Source: Euwallacea fornicatus
Taxonomy: Eukaryota > Arthropoda > Insecta > Coleoptera > Curculionidae
Direction: 5' to 3'
DNA: 64,000 nucleotides
Assembly (NCBI RefSeq): GCF_040115645.1
Contig: NC_089563.1
Coordinates: 3,038,001-3,102,000, forward strand
Every line of letters begins with the position of its first letter. Position 1 is the stretch's first letter. The notes beneath the pieces were generated by a model. It worked only from the letters and a program-made list of their open reading frames with translations, was not told the DNA's origin and searched no databases. A program made the position numbers and the translations under genes. This document shows positions 1-12,222 of this stretch, one piece after another.

Positions 1-338
1 AAAAAAGATTTACTTAATTACCTTGTTTATCGCAAAACTTAAGACAACAAGTTCATCACACTGCGACGTTAAGTTTGAACATACTACATTGGACAACACA
101 CTCAAATTTATAATAAAAAAATCTTCCGCTATAACAAGTATAACAAGACTTAATTTACTGTAAATGAAGTTCAGAAATAGAAAACCCTCATTTTAATTTG
201 ACAGTTTTGACGTTGACACATAGCAAAGCCGTTTTTTTGGTTATGTTATTGTTAACAAAATTAATTTCGTTTTAATTTATTTGAATCCCTTAATATTTAA
301 CGAAATAGTACAATAACTTAGTCACTATTTTTAACAAA
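1..338. other. Upstream region of HIGD2A
   Basis: AT-rich sequence before the HIGD2A start codon. It should hold the 5' UTR and promoter, but I see no clear TATA box and cannot place a transcription start. Confidence 0.3.
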
Positions 339-3300
339 ATGTCTTTAAATGAGGCTTCTATAGAACTTACTGAGGAAGACTTAGCACAATTTGATTGGCT
401 AAGTCTTCACAAAGAAATGAATCAAGACCTACCTCAAGAGACAAAAACGGAAAAGTTGATTAGAAAATGTAAAGAAAACCCTTTAGTGCCAATCGGTAAG
501 AATTTTGTGAACCAATTTGCTCTATTATAATTCGATTAATATCATGTTAAGTTGCTTGAAGTAAAGCAATCCAGCTGCATGTTATTTAAATTAAAGTTTA
601 GGTATGTTGTTCTTCAGGAGGTACAATATTAAGTTTTATGGTTGGAAGACCTGTTAATTTAGGAGATTTAGCATAAAGCTGTTTGCATATAAAAAAACCA
701 TATCTCTAAGATTAATATCATTTACCATATGAGTATTTTCTTAATAATTTTTTTAATATACTTTCATTTTTATAAAACATAACCTTGATAATAAATTTTC
801 ACACCTTGGCTCATACTTTGACCCCTTTGAAATTCAAATGTTCTAATTACTGAATGTCCATATTAAGAAAATTACAGCATGTCGGGTCACATGCCAATTA
901 ATGATGAGGAATTAACTTCAAAGTATATGCCAATTTCAATACATTTTTTTTAATATGAAAATTCAAGGGACAGGCAAATTTGCTTGCTATAAATGATCGC
1001 GGGTTGTATCAGGTCCATTACATTCCTAATATACTTGATGGGAGTTTACAAAATTGCCGTTATACCTGTGATCTTGTATTCAGCAGATTCTTATTAAATA
1101 AGTCCTAGTATATATTTTTATAAAACTTTTTGTATTTTTGAATTTATCTAAAAAAATTTACTAATATTTCATATAGGGTACTATGTAAGGATTTAATTGG
1201 AGATTTGCCTTAGTTTTTTAAATTTTCAGGAGGAAATATCCTCTTGAGTTTTTTTAATTATGTCAAAATTTTCATTTTGCACAATAGCAACTGCCTTCTA
1301 TCCATATTTATTAAATTTGCTTCTCTCCTCCTATGATTTTGATAACACATACACCAGTTTTACAAGTTCACAAAACTAAAATTATCGGCAATTTCAAAAA
1401 ATTACCCTCTCTCTGATGAAAGAACTGAATGAACGCAAAGTATATCTCACCACAAATAATTAATCAACGCAATTTTAATAGAATTATTTGATCTTATCAG
1501 TAGTATTATGACATTTGAAAAAAAGCCTGGTTGATTCCCAGATTAACAACTTACTCATTGAATAGGCCTAGTACAAAAACCGATGCACATCATAATGCTA
1601 AAATTTAACAATGTTGGAGGTTGCATGATTAAATTAGTGTTTCTTATGCTACCATTACTTGGTACAAATAACAAACTGGATATACAGTCTGTGCACTTTA
1701 ATAAGAATGGTAAATATATTTTTTTGGAGACCTCTAGGGGCAATAAAAAATCGTTGCTATTTTTTTCCTGTTCAAAATACTATATCAATGAAGCAACAAG
1801 CTCTTTATACAGCTTGTTTAACTGTTTTGGCATATCAAAAAACACTAATAACAAACATAGAGTATATTCACATTAGTTTGTGTATTCAAACAAAAAACAG
1901 TTTGTTGTAAAGAAATCGCCAATAAAACAAAAACTTTGATAGAATACGACGAGAAATTGGATGATACTTCAGGGGGAGATACATATAGGAAAATACTTTT
2001 GAGCTTTTTTTTTTCCTGAAATGGTAGGAAAGCATCTCAAGAATATTCCAGGAAAATTGTAAAACTGATTTCAGGCTTCATTTTGTATTATTCCTTGCTG
2101 AAGGTGCTATGGCATCAGGTCGGCAGGAGCACGTAAGTAATAGAGACGCTTGGACCGGAAGAGTACTACCACCCACTTCCTCTTCACCAATATATGCAAA
2201 TTAAGATTTTGCCGACATATGAGGACTTCTCAAGGGAAGATCTGCTTCAAAGGTGTTTAGAAAGTCATTCGCAAAGCACCAATGAAAGCTTCAACGCTTT
2301 CATTTGGCGTTTCTCTCTCCATAACTTTAACGCGTTTTTCTCGGAATCCGAAATTTCGCACGCAGCACACGATAACTTGAAAACTACTCGACCGATTTTG
2401 CTCAAATTTTGAAAAAAAGTTATTTAACTCATTGGCCTTTGCATTAACTTCTAGAATATTTCTCGTTGAACGCTATCAAAAAATTACCAACAATAATTTT
2501 TAGATAAAACGCGACTTTTCATGTTGCCTTTTTTTCGGAATTTTCACAGCTTTTTAAGTTCATACAAACCGTATTTCTATAAATTAACAAGCGTTTTTTT
2601 GGGACAGATGATGTTACCGATCTCCACACTGTAGAACAGACGTTTGATACGTGTATTTTAAGCCGCCACTACTTCACGGTTAAAAAGTATTAAAAAAAGT
2701 ACTTTGCAAATCAGACGACGCAGCAATTTTCTAGAAAAAAATCTTAAAAAACAAGCGCCCTATCTGTATTTCTCCAGTTAAGTAAACACAATGGTCACAA
2801 CAAAAAAAAACGGCTGAATGGGAAAGGTCTAATATAAAAAAGAACGAATATGCGACGAATTTGGTGGCGTTGTGCCTCGTTGCCAACGTTGTTGTTAACA
2901 TTTTCATATTTTACCTTTATCTTAAGTTTAAATATATTATTAAACGTTAGCGGGCAGGTTATCCCTAGATCTAAGTATTAGTTACAGTTCATCCATATAA
3001 TTATTGTTTATCTAGAGATAAATTCCTCGTCGAAAACTTCCTATTTTGAACGTGAGTGTTGGCAATGAAATTACGTGGTTTATAACGTGCTTCGGTTTTT
3101 GTACTGTATGACCTACGTATATTTAATTGGTTCCAGGTTTTCACATTAATGTATTACATTAAATTCTCGTCTTGTTTAAACGGTTAAGTATTTGTTCCCT
3201 GTGCAGGTGCAGCAGCAACTACTGCAGCGTTAGGCTACGGGCTGTGGAGTTTCAGACAAGGAAGAGTACAAATGTCACAATATATGATGCGAACTAGAGT

Positions 3301-3370
3301 AGGAGCTCAGTTTTTTACCGTTGTAGCCATTGTTGGTGGCTATATGTATAGTGCCAATAATAGAAAGTGA
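339..3370 (+). CDS. HIGD2A: HIG1 domain family member 2A, two exons
   Basis: Predicted inner-mitochondrial-membrane protein of the HIG1 type-2 family, which assists assembly of cytochrome c oxidase and respiratory supercomplexes. Exon 1 is 339-495 and ends after the first base of a Gly codon at a GTAAG donor. Exon 2 is 3207-3370 after a TGCAG acceptor. The spliced product is 106 residues, the usual length for the family. The N-terminal third is acidic and soluble (SIELTEEDLAQFDW), followed by the HIG1 signature with ENPLVPIG at the exon junction. Two hydrophobic helices then flank a short charged loop (around GLWSFRQGR), with GAQFFTVVAIVGGYMY forming the second helix. The 2.7-kb intron carries transposon debris. 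The gene converges on the gustatory-receptor locus, with the two stop codons 188 bases apart. Identity is secure from the motif order and the length. Confidence 0.93.
2190..2412 (+). pseudogene. Transposase-like fragment in HIGD2A intron 1
   Basis: An open stretch encodes PTYEDFSREDLLQRCL and STNESFNAFIW. This resembles the repeated insect motif of the type (L)LQRCLxxxTQNxNESFNxxIW found in MULE-like transposon proteins. Homology stops after about 40 residues. The following 400 bases are AT-rich and include a piece reading ACTACTCGACCGATTTTGC, which I recall from non-coding parts of insect transposons. It is a decayed insertion rather than a gene. The family name is a recollection, so moderate confidence. 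Confidence 0.5.
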
Positions 3371-3423
3371 GCCGTTTATATTGGGCTCAATGTTAGGTGT
3401 GTACATACATATGTTTAGTCTCA

Positions 3424-3429
3424 ATTAAA
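3424..3429 (+). terminator. Candidate polyadenylation signal of HIGD2A (ATTAAA)
   Basis: ATTAAA lies 54 bases after the HIGD2A stop codon and before the convergent receptor gene. It is the closest poly(A)-signal variant. Confidence 0.4.
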
Positions 3430-3558
3430 TGTTATATAAAATACTAGTATTTTGCAAAATATTGCGTAATGATGTATGGTGTGTTTAGAACTTTTGAATC
3501 CTAGATATTCCGAGCTATTTAAAAAGTTAAATTACTTCCAATACTACAATATTATGAA

Positions 3559-3843
3559 TTATTTCAGTAAAAACTGAATAATAACAATAGAATAAGTAGC
3601 AACAGTTGACGTGATCGATCCGAGAATGCCCCAATTCAGTTTGAAAAACCCTCCAGCATGTAGGCTTATTTTTCTCGATTTGCTTTGGTCCAGCAGAAAC
3701 TTCACTTCTTTGAATATTAAGTGATCGTTTTCGCTCTTCAATTTCCGATTGAGTTTATTGAGAAAAGTATAACAAATCCTGGAAGTTCGCCTTCCCTCGT
3801 CTTCTAGGCGTTCTCCTACGAAAGCTGTCACAGCAGCTTGGCC
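3559..3843 (-). CDS. C-terminal gustatory-receptor exon, possibly shared
   Basis: This exon encodes intracellular loop 3, TM7 and the TYhhhhhQF motif. It is the only such exon I can find between 3400 and 7900, although two upstream long first exons end in the same phase. It is therefore the candidate common 3' exon for receptors A and B. Sharing is inference; the exon itself is well supported. Confidence 0.75.
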   Translation of the reverse strand, partial: GQAAVTAFVGERLEDEGRRTSRICYTFLNKLNRKLKSENDHLIFKEVKFLLDQSKSRKISLHAGGFFKLNWGILGSITSTVATYSIVIIQFLLK

Positions 3844-5816
3844 CTAAAAATCAAAGTGCCCTTAAGGCTCACGACATGACCGCTAATCTAATCGTTCAGT
3901 ACATTGAGAACTACTTGAATTGCTTTCGGGTGGCAAAACTGTGGTTTGATAGTTTTAAAATGTTGATATTGGCAAAGCAAATGCAACTGAGACAAATTGT
4001 AGTTATTATTTGATATTATAAATTAAGCTGGAACTCGACTGTGTAATTATTATTAAAATATTAGATATCAAATTGTGGGTTGCAACCGAAGCAGTTCTTT
4101 TAACATTAACGCAATAAAAATTACATTATTATTCCCACTGTCGCGGATTGGTCTGCCAGCTCGTGTCGGAACAATTTTTGAAAGAAAAATGTTTTTTGAT
4201 CGTTTTCTTTTTTGCGAATTTCTTATTCAACACGATTAAATGTAATAAAGTCCTATTGAGCTTTCTGTTAATCGTCACTCAGTTTTTAAGCAACCTAGTA
4301 ATTACTACCATTTGAATGCACGGTATAATCGACGGTATTATTTTAGTCATAAATGTAAATTGAAGACTCATATAAAAAACACTTGTTGCACAAGATTAGT
4401 TGAGCGTAAAGGTTACTATTGCAGATTACATATTAGTCATTTGAATATTTTCCAAATTTGACCATCATTTAGTCCTAGTTAATGCGTCGCCCATGTGCGA
4501 AACTAACTCTTATTTTTCCAGGCGAAAATACCTCGTTACTAGACCTTTTTCGGTTGTTTCAAAATCTCTATACCACACAATACCTACAGTCTCCTATTCA
4601 CATAACTTCAACTTGTGCTTCTCCGTTATGATTTTAATATCCCCTAAATCTAGATTTTTTCGTACGTTTCATTGACTTTAGATGATTGGAACTAACGAGA
4701 TGTAAGAGTCGAAACGAGTTAATTGAACCCAAAGCTTTAAAGCCATAATGGACCTTAATTTTCCAAATCATGAGAGCATCCTGTTAGATTGAACGATAGC
4801 GTATATATTCAATAGCGACGTAATTAATTTACTAGTTTACAGTTAACTCCACTAGCTCACCAAACACTTACCAATGACGTCAAAATATACAAAGGCTGCA
4901 AAATCAGACTAATCTTTTTTAAGCTAACTCCGTTAACAACCTTATCGATCACACCTTGCTCTATGACGACAGTAACATTTTGAATAATATCAATGCACAC
5001 ACACGTGCCTATAATCACAATAAATGTCTTTGAATACTCATTTAGTCTATGCAGGAGATTGCAGAGGTTGTCGTGATAACTTTGGAGGTCTCTCAATTTT
5101 CTTCGATTAGATTTGAAATCTGAATGCAGTTTTTCGTTGAAAATATACTTTAGGTGGTCGTTAAACAATGTAAATTTCTCTTTGGCTTTATCCATCAGTA
5201 CCGAAATGTTACATACTGTGAATGTAACGCCCAAAAAGCAGACGCATTTATGCACGTACACGTTGTTCTTGTCCCAATCGAAACGTCTTTGATGGAAGTA
5301 TAGTTCAGTGCCGACCGTAGTTATTGATAAAAGACACAACAGGATGGTGTACAATTGGTAAAAGTTTCGTCTTTGCTTGACCATTGAGATGGGCTTAATG
5401 TCGATCAAAATCTGTTCAAAGAGTTTCACAAAGTTTGCCGCGTAACTTACAACGACTATTCCAAACATATTGACAAACACGAAAATGAAGTCATCTAAGA
5501 AGATCACAAACGTTACCGCTTTGCTCCTCACTTCTTTCGTGTGTCTGAAAATGGTTAGTTTGCCACTTGCACTGTAAATATAAGAGTATACGTGAGATAC
5601 TATGAGGCAGACTTGTAAAAATCTTCTTGTCTTTTTGTACCGTACGGCGAAACTAAGAAATTTTAAAGCTGTAGGAATATTATCGTTTCCTGGCTTATTT
5701 CTTTGTTTGTACAGAATTTTTGAATTTTCCGGCCTCTGTCCAATACGGGCCATGACGCTCGCTGCCGATTGTACTGTAGCGCTGTTATAGTAAGAAGAAA
5801 GTTTGGTCATGGTCAT
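3559..5816 (-). CDS. Gustatory receptor A (insect chemoreceptor family)
   Basis: Seven-transmembrane ligand-gated channel subunit of the insect gustatory receptor family, acting in the plasma membrane of taste neurons. The first exon is 5816-4872 (315 codons), ending TSL before GTAAGT. The second is 3843-3559 (94 codons), beginning GQAAVTAF after a TTTTTAG acceptor. Both junctions are phase 0, giving 409 residues, typical for the family. The C terminus ends with TYSIVIIQF (residues 398-406), an exact match to the diagnostic TYhhhhhQF motif in TM7. Hydrophobic segments occur throughout; the long cytoplasmic loop contains LQSYHDNLCNLLHRLNEYSK. The start chosen is the first of two ATGs (MTMTK). 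It is the family copy with all expected parts. Ligand unknown. Confidence 0.85.
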
Positions 5817-7913
5817 AGCGCTCCTGATGCCAGAGAGGATAAAGCTAGCTAATGAGAAAAGTTTCCTTTTGCCATTAGATTGAAATACCTCTATTTTGTA
5901 TTAATGACTGGTAGACGTTGTTCAGGTGTGATTTTCCCTGAAACCTTTAGAACCAAATAGTACGAGAACCTGCATGATCAGAGGTTACTAAAAATTGCGA
6001 ATTTTAAAATTTTCTGTTAGCGCAGCTTCAGGAGCACGTTTTTCTTTATTATTAAAAACGTAAATAAAGAACAGTAGGAAATTTGTTAAATAAATTGATG
6101 GACTTGCATGTGTACCATAATAAAACGTAAATGTGGTGTGGCAGTAAAACTTTCAACGAAAATGCATATTTCTTTAATTTAGTCTTAGCAGCCGGCGTTC
6201 GTTAAAACCCGTTTACCGTTCAAAACGTGGAAGAATTAAAACAGCGGATATGTAATTCCTGTAACGAAAGAAATCCCACTTTTCCAAGAAATTCTGTGCG
6301 AAAATTAGTTGCATTCCAAAGCCGCATAGTGTTTTTTTTTTATTGAATATAGGGTAATAACACGGTATGTTCAGAAATAACAAAAAAACCCTACTGTATA
6401 TACTGTACTGTTGCGCCTCTGGGGGATCAATCAGTTTATACTCTGCGTGAATTCCTTCTGGTTCTTCTTCGCTCATCACGAAGAATGGGCAATTCACTAA
6501 TTCTCTGTGGATTACCCGCCTTAGTAATCTTCCGGTAGGCCATCCTCAGCCGGAGTCACAAATTCAAACAAAAATATATATTGTTCCGCTTGCAGCACGC
6601 ATTGCGTTCAAATTTTAACACTTGACGCCCCTGCGCATGCTGCTTTTAAGTTCAAAGCTTGTTAAAAAGTCTTAACGGCGCCATTCACCTTTCCAGGCTT
6701 GTGTTTTGGCGACAAGTTCTACTCAGTATGGACCGTACCTTGTCAGATCAGCACCTATGTCAATCCCACCCCTCCTGCACTTAACATGAGAAACTTGTTG
6801 ATAGCTTGTAAATATTTAAACTTGAAATATGCTACAAACTGCTAGTACAACGAGTCAGAAATCAAGAGGTATAACAGTAATTCCTGCTTTAATAAAGTAA
6901 GTAGATATGTAAGTAATTTTTTCCCATTATTACCTTTAAAAAAATCGTAATTGGATGTCTTGAATCACTGTGAAATACGTTTTCGATTCTTTTTGCCTAG
7001 AACTTTAGGATAAATGATTTGTAATCGTACGATGTCGACGTTGTCTCTATGGCAACCCATCGATCACTTTCAGTTGCCATGGAAACAAGTGTTAAATGAA
7101 GTAATTGTCGATGTTACGTTTCAGAACATGCTCTCTTTTTGTGTGTCAGATTTTCCTTATGCTTAGATAATCTTAATGCAATTTTATCAAATTCGATAAC
7201 GGAGAAATCGTATACATACCGGGCGATTCTAGATATATGGAATTAGCAAATATTTTGATATTGAGACGATTTACAAAGAGCAAATGTTCGAATAAAGTTT
7301 TTTTCCGGGGCTTTGGCTGCTCAACTTTTTATGCTGCTATTTTTTCCCAATATCACCTTTACCTGCCTTTTGGGGTCAACTTTGTTTTTTCAAATAGAAC
7401 ATCAATTTTTTTTGAAGATTCGAATTCTTTGTTGACAGTAAAAATGTTTAGTTGAAAAATTTTAAGCTGAACGTGATAAAATTCATAATAATACTAAATT
7501 CAAAATAAACACTTCATTAAGGTATTTGAGCAATTTTATTTGTTATGCAGTAAATTTAAACTGCAAACAAATGTTCGAAATGGTGCCCCTGCTGTTCGAG
7601 GCACGTGACAATTCTATTTTGAAATTATTATGTGGTATTTTCTAGCATTTTCCGAAAAAAAAAACTGACAGCATGAAAAGTTGAGCCCCTGCAAATGAAA
7701 AACAAATATTCGAACATTTTCTTGCAGATCTTCTCAATTTCAAGATATTTGCTAGTGCCACTTATTTAGAATCATCTGGTACACACCGCCCTTTTGAAGT
7801 ACTTATGCCCCACGTCTTACGTTCTTCAGTGCTGCGCGCTTCGGGGTTTAAACTTAAAGTTAGGGTCATGACAGTGTACTGCACAATCTTATATTATATG
7901 CTATTATACTTAC
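5817..7913. other. Spacer between the two gustatory-receptor first exons
   Basis: I looked on the minus strand for a second TYhhhhhQF exon for receptor B and found none. Open frames here (for example 6497-6213, minus) have no recognisable family. The region probably contains the promoter of receptor A and is intronic for receptor B. Confidence 0.45.
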
Positions 7914-8915
7914 CACTGAGGTAATGGTGAATATAGTATGAGTTACCATAACTAAGAGCAATGCGTCAAAACCACCTAGAACAACTCGCTTCACAGCGTA
8001 AAGCATGATAGCAGTAAAGTTGAACAATAAATTACTCGTGATGCACACCATGGACGTTACAAGAAATGCTTTCGAAATACTATTAAATTTATCCAAAATG
8101 TTACACATATTGTTGTGATGGTTGGTAATTGCTTGAAAGTGTTGCAATCTCATTAATGCTGCTTTCTCAGGCTTGCAATTTAATAGAATATCGCTAATCT
8201 CAATGTGTGCTACTGAAGAAGCTTCAGACGACTTAGTCATTTTATCCAGATAATCGTTCAGGATCACGAAGCTGTCCTTTATTCGCAGTTGCAGACATAT
8301 AAATGTGAACATCATTAGGTGCATTACAAAATACCAAACGTGTCGCCCACAGAAGTATTGGTAAGATTCCCATCCCAATGAATTTCCTAGTAAGTAAATT
8401 TCGATACTTATGGGGATAAGAGGGACTGTGCACAATAATAATTGTACAGTGTTCTTTAACCATTTTCGAGAATATATGGCGTTTCCGGCATTGCTATCTT
8501 TACCGGCCATGGAGCGATTTCTCAAAGACAGAAAAGTGATCATTTCAAGGAAAAAATCGTTCCCGATGAGAGGCCAAATTCCCAAAATATTGATTAGAGC
8601 CAATAAGATGTCGCTTATTATGCTTACCAGTGTAACTACGTCACTCTTAAAGTAGTTCGGATTTGAGATTACGGTGAATTTGCCTCTTGTACAATAAATT
8701 ATAGTTACGAAATTCAGCACAATGGAGAAATACAAGATGGCATTGGAAATCTTTCTATGTTTGCTAGCGAAATTCATTAACTTTATCTTTAAATTGTCGT
8801 TTACTACCGAGGCCTCCAAAAAACCGGCAATAATATTTCTGCTCTTTGCTAAGTAAGGGTTAAATTCAGCCCGAGCTACATTTAAACGTGTCATGTTAAT
8901 AAATGACACTCGCAT
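7914..8915 (-). CDS. Gustatory receptor B, long first exon
   Basis: An open exon of 334 codons encodes the N-terminal six transmembrane segments of a gustatory receptor related to receptor A. Shared landmarks are the GKFTV / GKLTI segment after TM1 and LQHFQAITNHHNNMCNILDKF matched by LQSYHDNLCNLLHRL in A. Both exons end in TS-L/V directly before a GTAAGT donor in phase 0. No own C-terminal exon is visible downstream. If it splices to 3843-3559 the product has 428 residues. If not, it is a truncated gene or pseudogene. The frame is undamaged, which argues for function. Confidence 0.75.
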
Positions 8916-10649
8916 GTGAATTGCCTCCGCAGGGCTTTATTAGGTCAATTATCGAAATGAATAGAAAAGTTTGTTCGTGAGAGATATCATCAAATTTGGT
9001 TTTATTATCTATGTTACTGCGAATTATATCGACGTTAATATTGGGCTATTCATATTTAATCATGGCACTATTTGTCGTTTGTTACATGAACAGTAATGGA
9101 TAATAGTATATAGACAAGAAATTCGAATGTGGGATCACTTGAAACAATTAATTATCACTAAAAATTTCTCAAATAAGGATGAATATATATAAATAATCTC
9201 TATTTCCTAAAAGAAACAGGCTATGGATCATCGTTTGGTCTTTCTGCTGCGGTCTGGAACCGTGATTGCCTGTTCTGTCTTGCCAGGCACAGTGGGGTTA
9301 ATATTGTCCAATTGTCAGGGTTGTTTTGCAATTTTATTTTTAAGTCTAGATTTCTTTGTTGTTGTTGGTGTTTTTATACTCAAAAGTGTCTGATTTGTTT
9401 AAATACCTTTGTTCCTCAATTGCCGATTGGTTAATTTTTATTTTTCGAAGTAAAGAAAGTATAAAGGTAAACGTTTGAATTTTGACTTAATAACCATCAT
9501 GTAGTTTTATAGCTAAACTGGAATTTTAATAGAGTGCGCAAAGTAAAAAATCGTCTCTAAAAATCATTTGTTTTGCATACTTTTGCCCATTACTGTATGT
9601 ACGACTTTAGAAAGTGTCCCTAATTCGAAGATCGTTCATAATGAATAGGAGGAAAAATTATTCTTAACACGTTAAATGCCAATCACTCCGATCGCAGTAT
9701 TAAGTAAGATAACTTTTACCGACTAGCATTCAATAGGCATAACGACGTGCATGTGTTCATTTGTGTCGCTTCCTTCATATTACAATATTGAAAATCATAA
9801 CATAATTGGTTATGCGATTTCCATATTCATTGAATAAGACGTCCCAAGGGAACCCTCATTAGACGTTTTGGTACAACTATGAATAGCAAAGTTATGAAAA
9901 CTTAGTAATTTGGTAAGAACCCTAGGGCGACCTCGTGTAAATTATTTTCAATGACGTCATACTTCCGGTTATACCGGACGTCGACCCTTCCTTGCTCATT
10001 TTAAACGGAACATCCTCTATATTGTTGCATTTTTGGGTTCTACGTTCAATTTTAATACGAGTTTGTTGATACGTTGGCTAGCTTAGAATTAATAGTTTTC
10101 AAGATATATTCGATGGAATGTTGAAGGTGATAGATACAAAATTGTAAATTGTTGACATACGGAAAGATATTTTTTAACTCTCTGTTACTACAATGCAGAA
10201 GGGCAGTATTTTAGTATGCTGCCAAGCTTTATCTGATGTTTTCTATAGGGTGTCCACAAAAATCGAATCAACTTGGAGAGCAAAAAATGATCCCCAAAAC
10301 CCTGCGATTTTGACAAGTTATGAAATTGCGTCAAGAAAAGAACCCATATTCACGTTAAAATACCTAAATCGGATAAGCGTGAAACTATATAGTCACGTGA
10401 CGTCGTTACTGTATTGTATAGTATGCATTGTCAGCGTCACTTCTGGCAATGCCTAAAATGTGAGGTTATGTAAGTTTGTTTATGTCGTTAAAATCTATAC
10501 TTTCGTATAAAAATTGTGTACTTTTGGATATCGACTAAGTTTTTAAACACTAAAAAATGGCCATAAGGACTGTACTGGAGTAAGGGCATTCTACTACTTT
10601 GTTACTAGAGTGAATAAGTATGTATTAATCGTTTTAAAACGTATTCCTG
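8916..10649. other. Intergenic region between receptor B and delta-tubulin
   Basis: No gene recognised. An open frame at 10193-10456 (+) has no family features. At about 10244 there is ATAGGGTGTCC, resembling the end motif of the repeats seen further right, without a visible partner. Promoters of the divergent receptor B and delta-tubulin genes should lie here. Confidence 0.35.
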
Positions 10650-11903
10650 ATGAGTATCCTCACATTGCAATTGGGCCAGTGCGGCAACCAAATCGGCCAA
10701 GCCTTGTACTCCGTTTTGGACGAGGATATTAAACTGAAGGGCTTGTCAAATTCCCACTCAACGTCGTGTTTGCAATATCTTTATAGGTGGTTTAATGTTG
10801 ATGAAAAATTCAGATTGGAACCTCGATCAATACTTGTCGACACTGAACAGAAAGTTACATCTACCATCAATTCCTCGTTTACGTTTAAAAGCATTGTTGC
10901 CAAGACAATTGGAGGTTCTGCTAATAACTGGGCCTGTGGTTACATGGAGAACAGCAAATTGCTCATGAGTGATGTGTTAGAATATCTTCGACAGGACATT
11001 GAAAAGTCAGATTTCCTGACTAGTTTTTTATGTTTATATGGGGTAGGAGGGGGCACAGGCTCTGGTGTGGGTAGTTCTATTATAGAGCAGCTTCGTTTTG
11101 AGTACCCAAAAAAGACCATTATCAACTGTGCAGTACTTCCTTATGTTAAAGGAGAAATCTCAGTACAAGCATATAACTGCCTTTTAAATTTAGCAAAGTT
11201 ATACAATGTGGCTGATTCAACAATTTTATTTGAAAATGAGAGGTTGATGCATAGTTGCAAGTACACCTTAGGACTCGCTGAGGTTTCCACTGCTAACATT
11301 AACAATTTAATAGCTCAGCAATTAGTGTCTTCATTTAAATTTACCAAAGATTTAGATCCAGTGACCTTAATTAGTAACCTAACTGCTATGCCGCTATTGA
11401 AGTTTTTGCAACTTAAATCCGAACCAAATGGTCAAAGCCAAAATTGGAAATTTGAAACAAGTCCTCAGTGGAGTACTTTAGTGAATCAATTATTGAGACC
11501 ATCACAGTTCGAAGTTGTCGGTCGGAACCCTAAACAGCCTAAACCTAAAATAATAAGTAGTGCTTTGATGTGCCATAGTGTAGAGCCTATTCCAAAAGCA
11601 GATTTAAAACGATTGAGAGAGTGCAGGGAGAGGGATTCAGTATCATGGTTGCCAAAAGATGAGTGCTTTAAAGTGTACCACAGGAATGAGCAGTTTCTGA
11701 ATTACCAGAAATTTTTGACCTACATATTCAATAGTAGTGGTATTGTGAGATCGTTGGATTGTGTTGTAGGGGATGCTTGGACAACTTTTTCACATGGAGC
11801 GTTCCTCCATCATTATAAGAACTATGGGGTCAATGAAGAAGACTTTTTAGAAGCCTTTCAACAAATGGAAAATGTGTTAAATAATTATAAGAATGTGCAA
11901 TAA
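10650..11903 (+). CDS. TUBD1: Delta-tubulin, single exon
   Basis: GTP-binding tubulin superfamily member needed in other eukaryotes for the C tubule of centriole and basal-body triplets. The 417-codon frame starts MSILTLQLGQCGNQIG, the conserved nucleotide-loop start of tubulins. GGGTGSG (residues 133-139) is the tubulin phosphate-binding signature. It is delta rather than alpha/beta because of VLVD/ILVD with EQKV, the GSANNWACGY segment, and above all the C terminus SLDCVVGDAW ... HHYKNYGVNEEDFLEAF, which follows the delta-tubulin pattern. It lacks an acidic alpha/beta tail. The length is slightly below the vertebrate protein of about 453. No intron and no frame break. The compact single exon could be ancestral intron loss or an old retrocopy. 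An AATAAA signal follows at 11945. Confidence 0.92.
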   Translation: MSILTLQLGQCGNQIGQALYSVLDEDIKLKGLSNSHSTSCLQYLYRWFNVDEKFRLEPRSILVDTEQKVTSTINSSFTFKSIVAKTIGGSANNWACGYMENSKLLMSDVLEYLRQDIEKSDFLTSFLCLYGVGGGTGSGVGSSIIEQLRFEYPKKTIINCAVLPYVKGEISVQAYNCLLNLAKLYNVADSTILFENERLMHSCKYTLGLAEVSTANINNLIAQQLVSSFKFTKDLDPVTLISNLTAMPLLKFLQLKSEPNGQSQNWKFETSPQWSTLVNQLLRPSQFEVVGRNPKQPKPKIISSALMCHSVEPIPKADLKRLRECRERDSVSWLPKDECFKVYHRNEQFLNYQKFLTYIFNSSGIVRSLDCVVGDAWTTFSHGAFLHHYKNYGVNEEDFLEAFQQMENVLNNYKNVQ

Positions 11904-11944
11904 ACTCTCTAATATTTTAACTTTACTTTATCAATCTTTTTACA

Positions 11945-11950
11945 AATAAA
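11945..11950 (+). terminator. Polyadenylation signal of delta-tubulin (AATAAA)
   Basis: Canonical AATAAA 42 bases after the delta-tubulin stop codon. Confidence 0.6.
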
Positions 11951-12222
11951 GTTCGTTATTGAGAATAGAAACGTCGTTTAGAATGCTTATAAAACTGAAA
12001 CTTTGAAAAAAGTTGATATTTTTGATGAAATGATATTTCTTTTGAGCTAAGTATAATTTTAAAAATCAGTCAAATATATCCTGAGCTATCATATTTTCTT
12101 GTATATCATTGAATAAAAATATAGCTTGGCAGTTTTGTTCCAGAAAGTTATACTTCCCAGAACATTATTACGGACCCTGTAGGAGTTTTCTTCTCTAGCC
12201 TATTAAAATTTCTTATTTTTAG

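Noticed and set aside
6213..6497. 94-codon minus-strand frame as C-terminal exon of receptor B
   Set aside because: No TM7, no TYhhhhhQF motif and no suitable acceptor.
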